Below, piece by piece: positions 51,719 through 61,229 of a stretch of DNA of 64,000 nt (position 1 is the first letter of the stretch; each line of letters opens with the position of its first letter). A program made the position numbers and the translations under genes. The DNA is taken from NCBI GenBank assembly GCA_018715935.1, contig DVKR01000012.1, positions 1 through 64,000 of the forward strand, read 5' to 3'. This DNA comes from Candidatus Aphodovivens excrementavium (GTDB lineage Bacteria > Actinomycetota > Coriobacteriia > Coriobacteriales > Eggerthellaceae). Under the pieces are notes generated by a model. It made no database searches. It was not told the DNA's origin and worked only from the letters and a program-made list of their open reading frames with translations.

Positions 51719-52468
51719 TTACGCCTGATTCTGGCGAAGCCATTCGTACATGCACGCGGTAGAAGCTTGCGCCACGTTCAACGATGCAACCTCGCCCTCT
51801 AAAGGCAGCTTCACCAGAAAGTCGCAGTGCTCCATCACCACGCGCGACAAACCGTCGTGCTCGTTGCCCATCACCAAGGCGATTTTGCCCTTCAGGTTCG
51901 CTTTCCAAATCGAATCGTCCGTATGCTCGGTGGCTCCCGCAATCCAAAAGCCCGCATCTTTCAGGCGCGACATCGCCTGAACCAAGTTCGCAACCTGGGC
52001 AACCGGCATATGGGAGATAGCGCCCGCCGAGCTTTTGTAGGTAGCCGCGTCCACGCGCGCGCTGCGCTTGTTGGGTATAACGATGCCGCTTGCCCCCACC
52101 GCTTCGGCGCTACGTGTGATGGCGCCGAGGTTGCCCGCGTCGGTGAGGTGATCAAGCAAGATCACCAAAGCGCGTCCGTCGTGCTCTTCAGCATAGGCGT
52201 TCGCCAGATCAATCAAGTCGTAGATCCCCCGATACTCGAAAGGCTTCGCTTCGGCAATCACCCCTTGATGGCTTCCGCGCTCGGAGATGTCGTCGAGCAT
52301 TTTGCGTGCCACCAGCTGCACTTCCACGCCGAAGCGCTTCGCCTTGCGCTGGACGTCGTTTACCAAGGGGTCGCGCTTGATGTTGTCGGCCATCAAGATG
52401 CGGCGCATCGGCACGCCTGTGCGCAGCGCTTCGATAACGGGTCGTTTCCCCTCAATGTAGTCTGGCAT
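51719..52468 (-). CDS. rlmB: 23S rRNA 2'-O-methyltransferase, TrmH/RlmB family
   Basis: The 249-residue protein has the L30-like substrate-binding N-terminus (GKRPVIEALRTG) and the SPOUT knot (LLDHLTDAGNLGAITRSAEA, ALVMGNEHDGLSR, LPLEGEVASLNVAQAS). This is the RlmB signature for methylation near G2251 of 23S rRNA. Together with yacP it forms the usual rlmB-yacP pair of Gram-positives. The start ATG is preceded by AAAGGA. Confidence 0.95.
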   Translation of the reverse strand: MPDYIEGKRPVIEALRTGVPMRRILMADNIKRDPLVNDVQRKAKRFGVEVQLVARKMLDDISERGSHQGVIAEAKPFEYRGIYDLIDLANAYAEEHDGRALVILLDHLTDAGNLGAITRSAEAVGASGIVIPNKRSARVDAATYKSSAGAISHMPVAQVANLVQAMSRLKDAGFWIAGATEHTDDSIWKANLKGKIALVMGNEHDGLSRVVMEHCDFLVKLPLEGEVASLNVAQASTACMYEWLRQNQA

Positions 52469-52571
52469 GAGCTATCCTTTTCTCAATCGGAGCTGACTGG
52501 CAAACTCCGCAACGGCAATTCAAGCGAACAACTGATAGTACACCATAGTTTAGTGGATGCACACAGGCGGC

Positions 52572-53309
52572 CTACTTCTGCTTGTCGTCTTCATGAGAAG
52601 AGCGGGAAAACCCTCCGCGCAGCTTTGCCATGCCCTCTTTCACCTTGGGAGTCAAATCTGCCTCCTGTTTGGTTTTCAAATCAAGCATTACGCTTGCGTA
52701 GCGCAGCGCGATCACGGTGCCCACGCACAGCACCCCCGCCACCGGCAACGGGCATCCCGCCAATGCAAGCACCACGTACATCGCCGATCCGCCAAGGCCT
52801 GCAACGGCATAGAAATTCGACTGCTTGAAGATGGAGGGAATCTCGCCCACGCAAATATCACGAACGGCACCGCCGCCGACAGCAGTTACCCCACCCAGGA
52901 TGATGGACACTACCACGCCCGAGCCCGCAGCGAACGCCTTGCTCGCGCCGGCAAGGGCGAAAAGTGCAACCGAGAGCGTGTCGGCAAGAAACACCGCTCT
53001 GTCAAGATGTTTGAACAACCCCCTGAAATAGAAAACGAAAATGCAGATGAGAATGCAAATTACAATAAGATCGGGATGCTCGGTGAAATACACCCCGTGA
53101 TTCTGCAGAATCACGTCGCGGATGAGCCCGCCGCCATACGCAGTGATAAGCCCCAGCACAACGGTGCCGATAATATCGAGCTTTCGCTCGCACGCAAACA
53201 ACGCGCCGGTAATTGCGCCCACAACAATGGAGAAGTAGTCTATCCCCCATGGCACCGTGAGCACCTGACCTTGGGAAAGCATCGTATCCAATAGCGCCGC
53301 GACATCCAT
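52572..53309 (-). CDS. TRIC-type (UPF0126/YicG) membrane channel
   Basis: The 245-residue protein has seven helices in two repeated three-helix halves plus one, each half with the TRIC glycine/aspartate motif (TAYGGGLIRDVILQN, TAVGGGAVRDICVGEIPSI). Bacterial members are homotrimeric cation channels or glycine transporters. A charged tail follows the last helix. It is divergent from nth across a 298-bp gap and has no evident partner. Confidence 0.9.
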   Translation of the reverse strand: MDVAALLDTMLSQGQVLTVPWGIDYFSIVVGAITGALFACERKLDIIGTVVLGLITAYGGGLIRDVILQNHGVYFTEHPDLIVICILICIFVFYFRGLFKHLDRAVFLADTLSVALFALAGASKAFAAGSGVVVSIILGGVTAVGGGAVRDICVGEIPSIFKQSNFYAVAGLGGSAMYVVLALAGCPLPVAGVLCVGTVIALRYASVMLDLKTKQEADLTPKVKEGMAKLRGGFSRSSHEDDKQK

Positions 53310-53607
53310 CGTTGAGCTTGCTTGCCTTTCGTTTCCTCACCTGCGCCAGCATGCTCTGGCTTAAGGAGCCTCTCTCAAACCGCTCCGCTTCGGGCGGGTT
53401 CGAACCAACCGCCCCAACCCGCTTCCGCCCACGCTTGAACCCACTTCCGTCCAAGCATCTACTGAAGCAGCCCGGGCGTCACCGCGAAAGTCCGCCCTGT
53501 TGCACTGCCGTCAAAGTATACCAGCGCCGTGATAGAATCTTTCGAGGGAACGCCCTCCTCTGAGAGCTTTCCCCGCTAAGCAAGATTGTCGCAGAAAAGG
53601 ATTCGCT

Positions 53608-54270
53608 ATGCCGCGAGAGAGCCTTACCCGTATGCGCGAGCGCGCCGCGCAGATCGAACAACGCATGATCGGACATTACGGCGAAGGGGAATGCTCGCTG
53701 GACTACGAGACGCCGTTCACGCTCACGGTTGCCGTCATCTTGTCGGCCCAATGCACCGATGCCGCCGTAAACAAGGTGACGCCCGCCCTTTTCGAGAAGT
53801 ACGGCACACCGGAGAAGATGGCGGCGGCGCGCCTTGCCGACGTCGAAGAGATCATCCACCCGCTAGGCTTCTACCGCAACAAAGCCAAAAACATCATCGC
53901 ATGCGCGCAGACGATTCTGACGGAGTTCGGTGGAGACGTTCCCAACGACATCGAAGCGTTGCAGAAATTGCCGGGCGTGGGGCGCAAGACGGCAAACGTC
54001 GTGATGTGCGAGGCCTTCCGCAACCCACAGGGCATTGCCGTTGACACCCACGTCTTTCGCATTGCCCACCGGTTGCGCTTCGCTACGCGCAACGATGACA
54101 CGCCGGCAAAGGTAGAGGCAAAGCTGCTCAAGATCTATCCTCAACGCGACTGGCTGTTCATCAACCACCAGTGGGTGCACTTCGGCCGCGAGTTCTGCCG
54201 CGCGCGCAACCCCTTGTGCGCAGGCTGCATCGTTGCCGATTTGTGCCCAAGCTGCGGCAAAGAGGCGTAA
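53608..54270 (+). CDS. nth: endonuclease III (DNA glycosylase/AP lyase)
   Basis: Nth removes oxidised pyrimidines. The helix-hairpin-helix LPGVGRKTANVV carries the catalytic Lys, IAVDTHVFRIAHR the catalytic Asp, and the C-terminal cysteines (C-x6-C-x2-C-x5-C in FCRARNPLCAGCIVADLC) bind [4Fe-4S]. The 220-residue length is standard. The 298-bp gap upstream shows no gene. Confidence 0.97.
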   Translation: MPRESLTRMRERAAQIEQRMIGHYGEGECSLDYETPFTLTVAVILSAQCTDAAVNKVTPALFEKYGTPEKMAAARLADVEEIIHPLGFYRNKAKNIIACAQTILTEFGGDVPNDIEALQKLPGVGRKTANVVMCEAFRNPQGIAVDTHVFRIAHRLRFATRNDDTPAKVEAKLLKIYPQRDWLFINHQWVHFGREFCRARNPLCAGCIVADLCPSCGKEA

Positions 54271-54408
54271 TCGCTGCTTAGCCTCTTTCGCCTACAATGC
54301 GCGCTCTCCCTCCTGCGGTGCACGCAGCCTCTAGCGCAAAGGCTCCTTCTCGCGCCACTTCCCGCCGAGCCGTGGCGCTTTCAAAGCTTCTTGCGCAGAT
54401 CAGGGGCG

Positions 54409-54459
54409 TTGTCTCATTAGAAATGTTGCGCAACAAATTCCGAAAAACCGATGAGACAA
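54409..54459. promoter_or_regulatory. nested palindromes upstream of the lipoprotein gene
   Basis: TTGTCTCAT (54409-54417) is repeated inverted as ATGAGACAA (54451-54459), and between them TGTTGCGCAACA (54424-54435) is a perfect 12-bp palindrome. The set lies 33 bases before the lipoprotein ATG, in the region where an operator would be expected. The RNA could also fold as a hairpin in the leader. Confidence 0.6.
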
Positions 54460-54491
54460 TCAACCAAGAGGTTTCGAAGGAAGGAGTTGAA

Positions 54492-55391
54492 ATGAACACC
54501 TTGTTGTTAAGGATGGGAGTTGTTGCGGCAAGCGCGGCCTTGGCATGCTGCACGCTCGGATGCTCAGTTCAAGCCGCAGACAACAATTCCGAAGAAAGCG
54601 CGTCAAGCGAGCAGACTAAAGCGGTTCAATACTTCGAACAATGCACGGAGCTTCCCACGCCCGACAGCGTAATCGATGCGACCGAAAGCTCCACCATCAG
54701 TTCCAGCACCGATGGAATTGAAACTTCGACCAAATACTCATACAAATTGAACGAGGACGACAGCGAAGCAGCGGCTTCACAGGCGCAATCTTACGCCGAC
54801 TCTCTTTCTGATTACGGCTTCCAAGCGATAAAAGACTCCGAAACGGAATGGACCGTCGTCAAAGATTCGACCAAAATGGGAACGATCTCTTACGACCCCT
54901 CCGATATGACATTGAAAGTTGAAGTATATGCCGAGGGCAGCAGAACAACGTTGGAAAGCATCAGCCTTGGCCAAACCGTAGAAGCCGACAACTACACGTT
55001 TACTCTTACAAATGTCGAATGGGGGAAGGAGCTGTATCCTCCCGACACTTCCGGCGGTTACAACTATTATCAGGAACAACCAAACAAGACATACTGCGTC
55101 GTTAAAGGAACTTTCAAGAACACCGGAAGCAACGCGTTCGACCTTGGTAGCACTTCGCTCGAATTCAAGAACATGAACGGAAAGTATAATTTTTCCGGCT
55201 CCCCCGAATATGCTTTTTACAATGCAGTTGGATATAGCAGCTTGGGCAATTTCTACAGTATTGAGCCTTTGACCGAGGTTCCGGTATACCTCTACGCCAG
55301 CGTTCCTGATGAGGTTGCAGAAAATTTCACGGGTGGCACCATGACGTGGACATTTAGAGACGGAAGCACCTACTCTCTGACATTCGAGTAA
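54492..55391 (+). CDS. secreted lipoprotein, DUF4352-like
   Basis: The 299-residue protein has a signal peptide with hydrophobic core (LRMGVVAASAALA). A cluster ACCTLGC follows, offering two candidate lipidation cysteines; neither is a textbook lipobox. A Ser/Glu-rich spacer leads to two modules. The first, about residues 40-150, is a beta sandwich-like part (VQYFEQCTELPTPDSV). The second, about 155-299, resembles DUF4352/telokin-like immunoglobulin folds (LGQTVEADNYTFTLTNVEW, VVKGTFKNTG). AAGGAG precedes the ATG. Role unknown; probably surface binding. Confidence 0.8.
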   Translation: MNTLLLRMGVVAASAALACCTLGCSVQAADNNSEESASSEQTKAVQYFEQCTELPTPDSVIDATESSTISSSTDGIETSTKYSYKLNEDDSEAAASQAQSYADSLSDYGFQAIKDSETEWTVVKDSTKMGTISYDPSDMTLKVEVYAEGSRTTLESISLGQTVEADNYTFTLTNVEWGKELYPPDTSGGYNYYQEQPNKTYCVVKGTFKNTGSNAFDLGSTSLEFKNMNGKYNFSGSPEYAFYNAVGYSSLGNFYSIEPLTEVPVYLYASVPDEVAENFTGGTMTWTFRDGSTYSLTFE

Positions 55392-55420
55392 TGCCACGTT
55401 TAATCGAATAGCCCTCTATC

Positions 55421-55443
55421 GGAGCGCCCTACGAGGGCGCTCC
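55421..55443 (+). terminator. terminator hairpin of the lipoprotein gene
   Basis: GGAGCGCCCT-ACG-AGGGCGCTCC is a perfect 10-bp stem with a three-base loop, 30 bases past the stop. The T-tract after it is short and mixed (TCCTGTATTCT). Confidence 0.65.
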
Positions 55444-55642
55444 TCCTGTATTCTAGAGAGAAGTCTTTCTACGCCCCTCAACAGCATGTCCACCGTAAGG
55501 CGCGAGAAAAGTTGCCAATGTGGTTCGTTGGCGCGAATGCGTCGACTCTTCCAACTCGCCTTTCTTGAGTTGGTGATCGAGGGAGACTGACGCAACGTTT
55601 TCGATGGCGCTCTTACCCTTCTCCTTGTGGCATATGAATAAT
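55444..55642. other. lipoprotein-tetR intergenic DNA
   Basis: Together with the adjacent terminator and operators, this is a 331-bp stretch with no gene. Nothing recognisable was found between the hairpin and the first operator. Confidence 0.5.
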
Positions 55643-55701
55643 AAATGTACGTATGTACATTTACCTTAACTTCCGCTACTCTTTTACTGTACAAACGTAC
55701 A
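55643..55701. promoter_or_regulatory. two GTAC-N4-GTAC operators before tetR
   Basis: AAATGTAC-GTAT-GTACATTT (55643-55662) is a perfect 8+8 inverted repeat. TGTAC-AAAC-GTACA (55688-55701) repeats its core. The centres are 42 bp apart, four helical turns. A possible promoter (TTTACC...TTTACT, 17-base spacer) lies between them. They are best explained as sites for the TetR protein encoded 22 bases further on. Confidence 0.8.
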
Positions 55702-55722
55702 TTAGTTACTGCGGAGGGAACC

Positions 55723-56301
55723 ATGACCGAGAAACCCAAGCGAGCCAAGCGCGATCCAGAAGGCAGAAGGCGCGCCATAGTGGAGGCTGCCGCAGAGCTC
55801 ATAGGGCGCGAGGGAACGCGAAAGCTCACCCACAGACGGGTGGCTCAGCACGCCGGCGTGCCGCTCGGTTCCACAACGCAGTATTTTTCGAACATCGACG
55901 AGCTACGTCGCGCTGGCCTTGAGGAGCTTGGTCGTCTCATTGAACAAGATTACGACGAGATGTTTCGCGATATAGCCAAGCTTGGAGGAACCCCCGCCGC
56001 CTTCGCCCAGGTGATAAACGATTACCTTTCCGACCAAGCGCAGGTAGAGGTTGACACCGCCTTTTACGCCGCCGCCGTCAACGACCCGCAGATGCGGCAG
56101 CTCGCGCGCGCCTCGTTCGAGCTGTCGGTACGCCGTTCGCTGCCCTACGTCGATGAGACACGGGCAACTGCGCTGACAGTGCTGCTCGACGGGGCGATGC
56201 TTGACACCTGTCTGCGAGGCGAGCCCATCGATCCGGCAGTCGTCACACTGGCGGTCGAGAGCATCTTTGCCGCAAAGCTCGACCCAGGAGATGCCCGCTA
56301 G
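55723..56301 (+). CDS. TetR-family repressor
   Basis: The 192-residue protein has an N-terminal TetR HTH (RRRAIVEAAAELIGREG, LTHRRVAQHAGVPLGSTTQYF). A helical ligand domain follows, with a C-terminal region typical of TetR_C proteins. GCGGAGGG lies before the ATG at 55723. It probably represses itself and the efflux gene downstream through the paired operators upstream. Confidence 0.93.
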   Translation: MTEKPKRAKRDPEGRRRAIVEAAAELIGREGTRKLTHRRVAQHAGVPLGSTTQYFSNIDELRRAGLEELGRLIEQDYDEMFRDIAKLGGTPAAFAQVINDYLSDQAQVEVDTAFYAAAVNDPQMRQLARASFELSVRRSLPYVDETRATALTVLLDGAMLDTCLRGEPIDPAVVTLAVESIFAAKLDPGDAR

Positions 56302-56525
56302 CGACCCCGAGACACTCCTCCGCAGCGCGCTTTTTCACCTACCCCCCGCAGCGCACGCATGTGCCATTGAGCAGACGTCCACCGAAACGCGCAACCGAAC
56401 CACCCGAAGACGCACGAAGCAGGCGGAATCCAAACGGACGCTGCAGCGGCGCACGCGCCCAGAAAACCGCGCGTCCTGACGACGCGCCCCTCCCACCTCC
56501 AAAACGCAAAGGACAAGTGACAACA

Positions 56526-58067
56526 ATGGATGACTTGATACGCATGAACCCGCCAACGATTTCGAAGAGGCGGCGCTGGGCCGCGCTTGCCGTGGTGCTG
56601 TTCGGGCAGTTCGTCGTGTCCATCGACATGACGGTGCTCAATATCGCCCTGCCCGACCTCACCGCAGAGCTACAACCGACATCCGACCAGCAGCTTTGGA
56701 TCATCGACGTGTACTCGCTCGTGCTTGCCGGCCTGCTGGTGACGGCAAGCTCGCTTTCCGATCGCTGGGGTCGCAAGCGCATGATGCTGGCGGGCTTCGC
56801 CGTGTTCGGCGTCGGATCGGGCCTGATCATGTTCGCAACCGCCACCGAAGCTGTCATCGCGCTGCGCGCGCTGTTGGGCGTGGGCGCTGCGATGATCATG
56901 CCTACCACCATCTCGATGGTGCGCAGCATCTTTCTTGACGCAAAGGAGCGCGCGTTCGCGCTGGCAGGATGGTCGGCCGTCGGCGGCTTGGGCATGGCCA
57001 CAGGGCCGCTGATCGGCGGCTTTTTGCTGGAGCATTTCAGCTGGCATGCCGCGTTTCTGGTAAACGTTCCACTGATGGTACTGGCGCTGGTCGCCGGGCT
57101 TTTGATCCTGCCCGAAATCCGCGTGAAGAGCCCGGGCGGATGGGACGTTCTCGCTGCAATCATCTCCCTTGTGGGCATGACGCTTTTAATGTGGGGCATC
57201 AAACACGTTGCTGCAATCATGGCTTTCGACACGGCCGGAGTCGCGTCGCTGCTCGCCGGCCTGGCTCTGATGGCGGCGTTTTTGGTGCGCTGCGCCCGTT
57301 CCGACAACCCCCTGCTCGACGTGTCGCTGTTCCGCAGCAAGCCGTTTACCGCAGGAATCGTGGCGGCGCTGGGATCGATGTTTGCATTGGCTTCGCTTTC
57401 GTTTCTGCTGTCGCAGTGGCTGCAGCTGGTCGACGGATGCAGCCCGCTTGAGGCCGGCATGCGGCTGGTCCCCATGGCGGTTACCAGCATCATCGGCGGA
57501 GTTGCCGCACCGGCGCTGGCGATGCGGTTCAACGCGCGCGACGTTACCGCCGCGGGGCTTGCCATCGGGGCGCTCGCAATGATCATGCTCGTGGCGTTCC
57601 ACGGCAACCTCACCTACCTGCCCGTGATGGTGTCGAGCAGCCTGGTCGGCTTGGGTACCGGCGCGCTTGCCGTGGGATCGTCGGTGATCATGTGCGAAAC
57701 GCCGGTAGAAAAGGCGTCCAGCGCCGCCAGCCTGGAAGAGGTCTCCTACGATTTGGGCAACGTGCTGGGCGTCGCCATCCTGGGCAGCGTGGCGTCCATC
57801 GTGTACCGCCTGGGGCTCGACCCTGCCGCGCTGGCAAACTCGGGTCTGGATTCACAAGTCATTACCGAAGCCATGCAGTCGTTCAGCGCCGCATCTCAGA
57901 TAGCCCAGCAGACGGGTGCCGAAGAGCTGCTGCGCGAAGGCGCGGCAGCGTTTTCCAGCTCGATCATCATCACCTGCTTCGCCGGCGGAGTGGTTCTTTT
58001 GGCGGTAGCCCTCATCGTATGGAAGCTCATCCCGCGCAGCTTGGACATCGCGGAGGGCGAGCACTAG
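56526..58067 (+). CDS. DHA2-family multidrug efflux MFS transporter
   Basis: The 513-residue protein has fourteen predicted helices. The family motifs are SIDMTVLNIALPDL in helix 1, SDRWGRKRM in loop 2-3 and GWSAVGGLGMATGPLIGG in helix 5, the antiporter motif C. This is the EmrB/QacA layout. AAAGGA lies before the ATG at 56526; the frame is open further up but has no ribosome site. It is the likely target of the TetR repressor encoded 224 bases upstream. Substrate unknown; cationic biocides or drugs are typical. Confidence 0.93.
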   Translation: MDDLIRMNPPTISKRRRWAALAVVLFGQFVVSIDMTVLNIALPDLTAELQPTSDQQLWIIDVYSLVLAGLLVTASSLSDRWGRKRMMLAGFAVFGVGSGLIMFATATEAVIALRALLGVGAAMIMPTTISMVRSIFLDAKERAFALAGWSAVGGLGMATGPLIGGFLLEHFSWHAAFLVNVPLMVLALVAGLLILPEIRVKSPGGWDVLAAIISLVGMTLLMWGIKHVAAIMAFDTAGVASLLAGLALMAAFLVRCARSDNPLLDVSLFRSKPFTAGIVAALGSMFALASLSFLLSQWLQLVDGCSPLEAGMRLVPMAVTSIIGGVAAPALAMRFNARDVTAAGLAIGALAMIMLVAFHGNLTYLPVMVSSSLVGLGTGALAVGSSVIMCETPVEKASSAASLEEVSYDLGNVLGVAILGSVASIVYRLGLDPAALANSGLDSQVITEAMQSFSAASQIAQQTGAEELLREGAAAFSSSIIITCFAGGVVLLAVALIVWKLIPRSLDIAEGEH

Positions 58068-58174
58068 AAAACCTGGCGGACAGCCCCCGAGCGACACGGA
58101 TGCTGCTCCCGCCTCATGTTAAAAGCACTGCGGCTCCGCGTTCGCTGGGGCTGGCGCCAGGAGCAGGATGCGCA

Positions 58175-58203
58175 TTGCTCAGACTTCCTCCTCACGATAC
58201 AAT
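58175..58203 (+). promoter_or_regulatory. promoter of rubrerythrin gene
   Basis: TTGCTC (58175-58180) and TACAAT (58198-58203) are spaced by 17 bases. The leader would be about 68 bases and end in the GAGGAGGA ribosome site. Confidence 0.7.
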
Positions 58204-58278
58204 GGCATTGCGCGCGTCCAAGGAGACCGCGCTCCATCGCACCCCGGAACAGGGTGCCTGAAGAGGAGGAACAGTCCC

Positions 58279-58818
58279 ATGGAGCTCAAGGGAAGCCAGA
58301 CCGAGAAGAACCTCGAGTACGCGTTCGCCGGCGAGTCGCAGGCGCACACCAAGTACCAGTACTACGCCAGCCAGGCGAAAAAAGACGGATACGTGCAGAT
58401 CCAGAACATCTTCCTGGAGACGGCCAAGAACGAGAAGGAGCACGCCAAGCTCTGGTTCAAGCTGTTGCACGGCGGCGCCGTACCCTCCACCATGGAAAAC
58501 CTCGCAGACGCCGCTGCCGGCGAGAACGAGGAATGGACCGAGATGTACGCCGAGTTCGCCAAAGTGGCGCGAGAAGAGGGCTTTGCCGACATCGCCGAGC
58601 TGTTCGACGGCGTAGCGGGGGTTGAGAAAGAGCACGAGGAGCGCTACCGCAAGCTTATGGCTCGCATTGAGGCAGGAGAGGTGTTCCAGCGTGACGACGT
58701 CTGCGTGTGGAAGTGCGGCAACTGCGGCCACATCCACATCGGCAAGGAAGCGCCCGAGATCTGCCCCGTATGCGCGCACGGCCGCGAATACTTCGAACTC
58801 AAGGCAGAAAACTACTAG
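58279..58818 (+). CDS. rbr: rubrerythrin
   Basis: The 179-residue protein has the ferritin-like four-helix domain with diiron ligands ([38 protein letters not shown]). A C-terminal rubredoxin-type iron site follows (CGNCGH, CPVC). It reduces peroxide in anaerobes with NAD(P)H-linked donors. GAGGAGGA precedes the ATG at 58279. It stands alone with its own promoter and terminator. Confidence 0.96.
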   Translation: MELKGSQTEKNLEYAFAGESQAHTKYQYYASQAKKDGYVQIQNIFLETAKNEKEHAKLWFKLLHGGAVPSTMENLADAAAGENEEWTEMYAEFAKVAREEGFADIAELFDGVAGVEKEHEERYRKLMARIEAGEVFQRDDVCVWKCGNCGHIHIGKEAPEICPVCAHGREYFELKAENY

Positions 58819-58847
58819 GACGCATGCCGCATAGGCGGCTGCGCAGC

Positions 58848-58894
58848 AGAAGGGAGGCGCCCCTCACCAATCAAGGGCGCCTCCCTTCTTTTTT
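58848..58894. terminator. bidirectional terminator after rubrerythrin
   Basis: AGAAGGGAGGCGCCC pairs with GGGCGCCTCCCTTCT around a 12-base loop and is followed by TTTTTT on the plus strand. The A residues upstream make it weakly active for the convergent permease gene. Confidence 0.85.
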
Positions 58895-58956
58895 CGCTCG
58901 AGAAGACGCGCCAAAGGCGCGCAGTTTGATGCGCCTCTTTTGCACGCCCCGCAGCC

Positions 58957-60483
58957 CTAGCGCGCTTTCCCGTGCGTGAGCCGATAGGCGATCAGGAGCA
59001 CGGCCAGCCACACTGGGCCGACGATCACCGCCACCAGATAGCTGGGGCTAAAGCACATTACCACAACCACGCACGCCAAAAAAACGAGCACGATATAAGG
59101 CATCACCCGCGCAAACGGCAGCTTGAAATGAATTGCATCCGTAGCCTCTTCGCCCGAAAGGCCCGCTAACTCGCCCGGGCCTTCGCCCGCCGCGACCTTC
59201 CGACGGAACTTCAGCTGCGTGACCATGATCATGGACCAGTTGATGATTGCCGAGATGGTGGCAATGCTCATCAGGTAGTTGAACGCGAATTCGGGCCACA
59301 AAAACACCACCACAACGGCAACCACCGTCACAGCCGCCGAGGTGAGCACGCCGGCAACGGGCACGCCGCGCTTGTTGGTTTTCGCAAGATAGGACGGGGC
59401 GTTTCCCTGCTGCGCAAGAGAATAGAGCATACGGGAGTTGGAGTACAAACCCGAGTTGTAGACGCTCATAACGGCCGTCAGGCACACGAAGTTCAGAATG
59501 CCCGCCGCGGCATGGACGCCCACCGAGTCGAAGATCTGCACGAAGGGGCTGGTTGCGCCGTCAAGGGTGTTCCACGGCACCACAGCCATGATCACGCCCA
59601 AAGCGCCGATGTAGAACACCAAAATGCGCCAGATGATGCCGTTGGTGGCCTTGGGGATAGTGCGGCGCGGGTTTTCCGTTTCCCCCGCAGTAACGCCGAT
59701 AAGCTCGGTTCCGCCAAAGCTGAACATGACTACGCACAGCGCCATCAAAAGACCCGTCCATTGGCCGCCGGCGGTCTGCGTCATGACGCCATTCGGGAAA
59801 AAGCCCCCCGATTCACCTGCCGGCGTCAAAAACCAATTGGCAAACGACGCCGCAATACCCGATTCGGTGGGCAATGCGAAGGCAATGACGGCAAGGCCGC
59901 CCAGGATCATGGCGATGACGGCAGCAATCTTGATGATGGCGAACCAAAACTCCACTTCCCCAAAACGCTTCACGCCCAGCAAGTTGATACACGTGATGAG
60001 CACGAGGAAAAACGCTGCGGAGACCCACTGAGGAATCTCCGGGAACCAGTAGTTCACAAACGAGCCTACCACCGAAAGCTCAACCATCGAAACCAAGATG
60101 TAGTTGAACCAGTAGTTCCAGCCCGACACGAACCCGGCGCGCTTGGACCAGTAGCGCGTGGCGTAGTAGCTGAACGCGCCGGCACGCGGGTCTTCAACCG
60201 ACATCTCAGACAAAGCGCGCACAATCATGAACATGACAAAGCCGCCAATAGCGTAAGCAAGCAAGATGGACGGCCCGGCAAGTGAGATCGAGTCGCTCGA
60301 TCCGTAGAACAAGCCCGTGCCGATAGCCCCTCCCAGCGCAATGAGCTGAATGTGGCGGTTCTTGAGAGAGCGGCGCAAATCGCCATCGCTTGGAGCGCTG
60401 CCCTCTCCATTCGCCTCGACGGCGCCGACCATGCCGCCACGCAACTGGCGCGCAGCATCGCCCTTCGGATCGTTTCCTGTCAT
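58957..60483 (-). CDS. APC-family amino acid permease
   Basis: The 508-residue protein has twelve predicted helices. LGGAIGTGLFYGSSDSI in helix 1, the conserved EMSVEDPRAGAFSYYATRYW region (loop 2-3) and FGGTELIGVTAGETENPRR after helix 6 are signatures of the AAT/GABA permease group (LysP, CycA, GabP, RocE). Substrate cannot be fixed; basic or aliphatic amino acids are likely. AGGTGG precedes the ATG at 60483, and the upstream open frame has no ribosome site. The N-terminal 55 residues are hydrophilic. Confidence 0.93.
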   Translation of the reverse strand: MTGNDPKGDAARQLRGGMVGAVEANGEGSAPSDGDLRRSLKNRHIQLIALGGAIGTGLFYGSSDSISLAGPSILLAYAIGGFVMFMIVRALSEMSVEDPRAGAFSYYATRYWSKRAGFVSGWNYWFNYILVSMVELSVVGSFVNYWFPEIPQWVSAAFFLVLITCINLLGVKRFGEVEFWFAIIKIAAVIAMILGGLAVIAFALPTESGIAASFANWFLTPAGESGGFFPNGVMTQTAGGQWTGLLMALCVVMFSFGGTELIGVTAGETENPRRTIPKATNGIIWRILVFYIGALGVIMAVVPWNTLDGATSPFVQIFDSVGVHAAAGILNFVCLTAVMSVYNSGLYSNSRMLYSLAQQGNAPSYLAKTNKRGVPVAGVLTSAAVTVVAVVVVFLWPEFAFNYLMSIATISAIINWSMIMVTQLKFRRKVAAGEGPGELAGLSGEEATDAIHFKLPFARVMPYIVLVFLACVVVVMCFSPSYLVAVIVGPVWLAVLLIAYRLTHGKAR

Positions 60484-60753
60484 GTGAGCCCACCTATCCT
60501 CAAGCCTCACCGCGCCTTGTCCGCGATGCGGCGAAAATGCAACGGCGCTATTGTACGGCAACTACCCGTCCGATAGGCTCCCGACGAAAAACTAACCGGC
60601 AGGAAGCGCAAGGCCGCGAACCGCCGACAGGCCGCCTTCGCAAGCGCGCTTGATCTCTTTCCATTTGCCGCCTAGCGACAGCCGGGAGATGATATGATGG
60701 CCTGCGGTGCACCGCGCCACAAACCGTTTATTCGATCTGCTCGAGGGGTCATT

Positions 60754-61215
60754 ATGTTCAAGAACAACGAAGGCGAATACGGCAGATACATCGTTCAAGA
60801 CCTCCAGGCGCCGCAAACGGGGACGCCCGAGTTCCAAGAGATGTACAAACGCTTCTCGCACCGAATCCTATGGATGGATAGCAACGTATGCCCCGGCGCG
60901 TTTCAGATGAATACGGCATGGTACTACGCCGTCCCCGAAAAGGATCCCGTCTTTGAGGAGCACAGCCACGAAGCCGACGAGCTCATCGGCTTTTTTGGAA
61001 GCGATCCCGATGACCCTTACAACCTCAACGGCGAAATCGTGGTAACCATCAACGGAGAGGAGCATCTGCTCACAAAAAGCAGCCTGATCTTCTGCCCCTC
61101 GGGAATGCCCCATATGCGCATGAGCATCCGCCGCGTCGACAAGCCCATTTTCCACTTTTCCGTGGTAACTTCGGGAAGCTACGACAACGGTGCCTACGAT
61201 ACGGGCGACGAATAG
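60754..61215 (+). CDS. cupin-like small protein
   Basis: The 153-residue protein shows a double-stranded beta-helix pattern with metal-ligand-like residues (EEHSHEADELIGFFG for two His and one Glu, and SGMPHMRM for the second His). The final segment reads PIFHFSVVTSG. The C-terminus is acidic. Related small cupins are frequent in Coriobacteriia genomes, but the substrate is unknown; enzymatic or sensing roles are both possible. GAGGGG precedes the ATG at 60754. The nuclease gene starts 14 bases after its stop. Confidence 0.75.
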   Translation: MFKNNEGEYGRYIVQDLQAPQTGTPEFQEMYKRFSHRILWMDSNVCPGAFQMNTAWYYAVPEKDPVFEEHSHEADELIGFFGSDPDDPYNLNGEIVVTINGEEHLLTKSSLIFCPSGMPHMRMSIRRVDKPIFHFSVVTSGSYDNGAYDTGDE

Positions 61216-61229
61216 AGACTCGCTACTCC

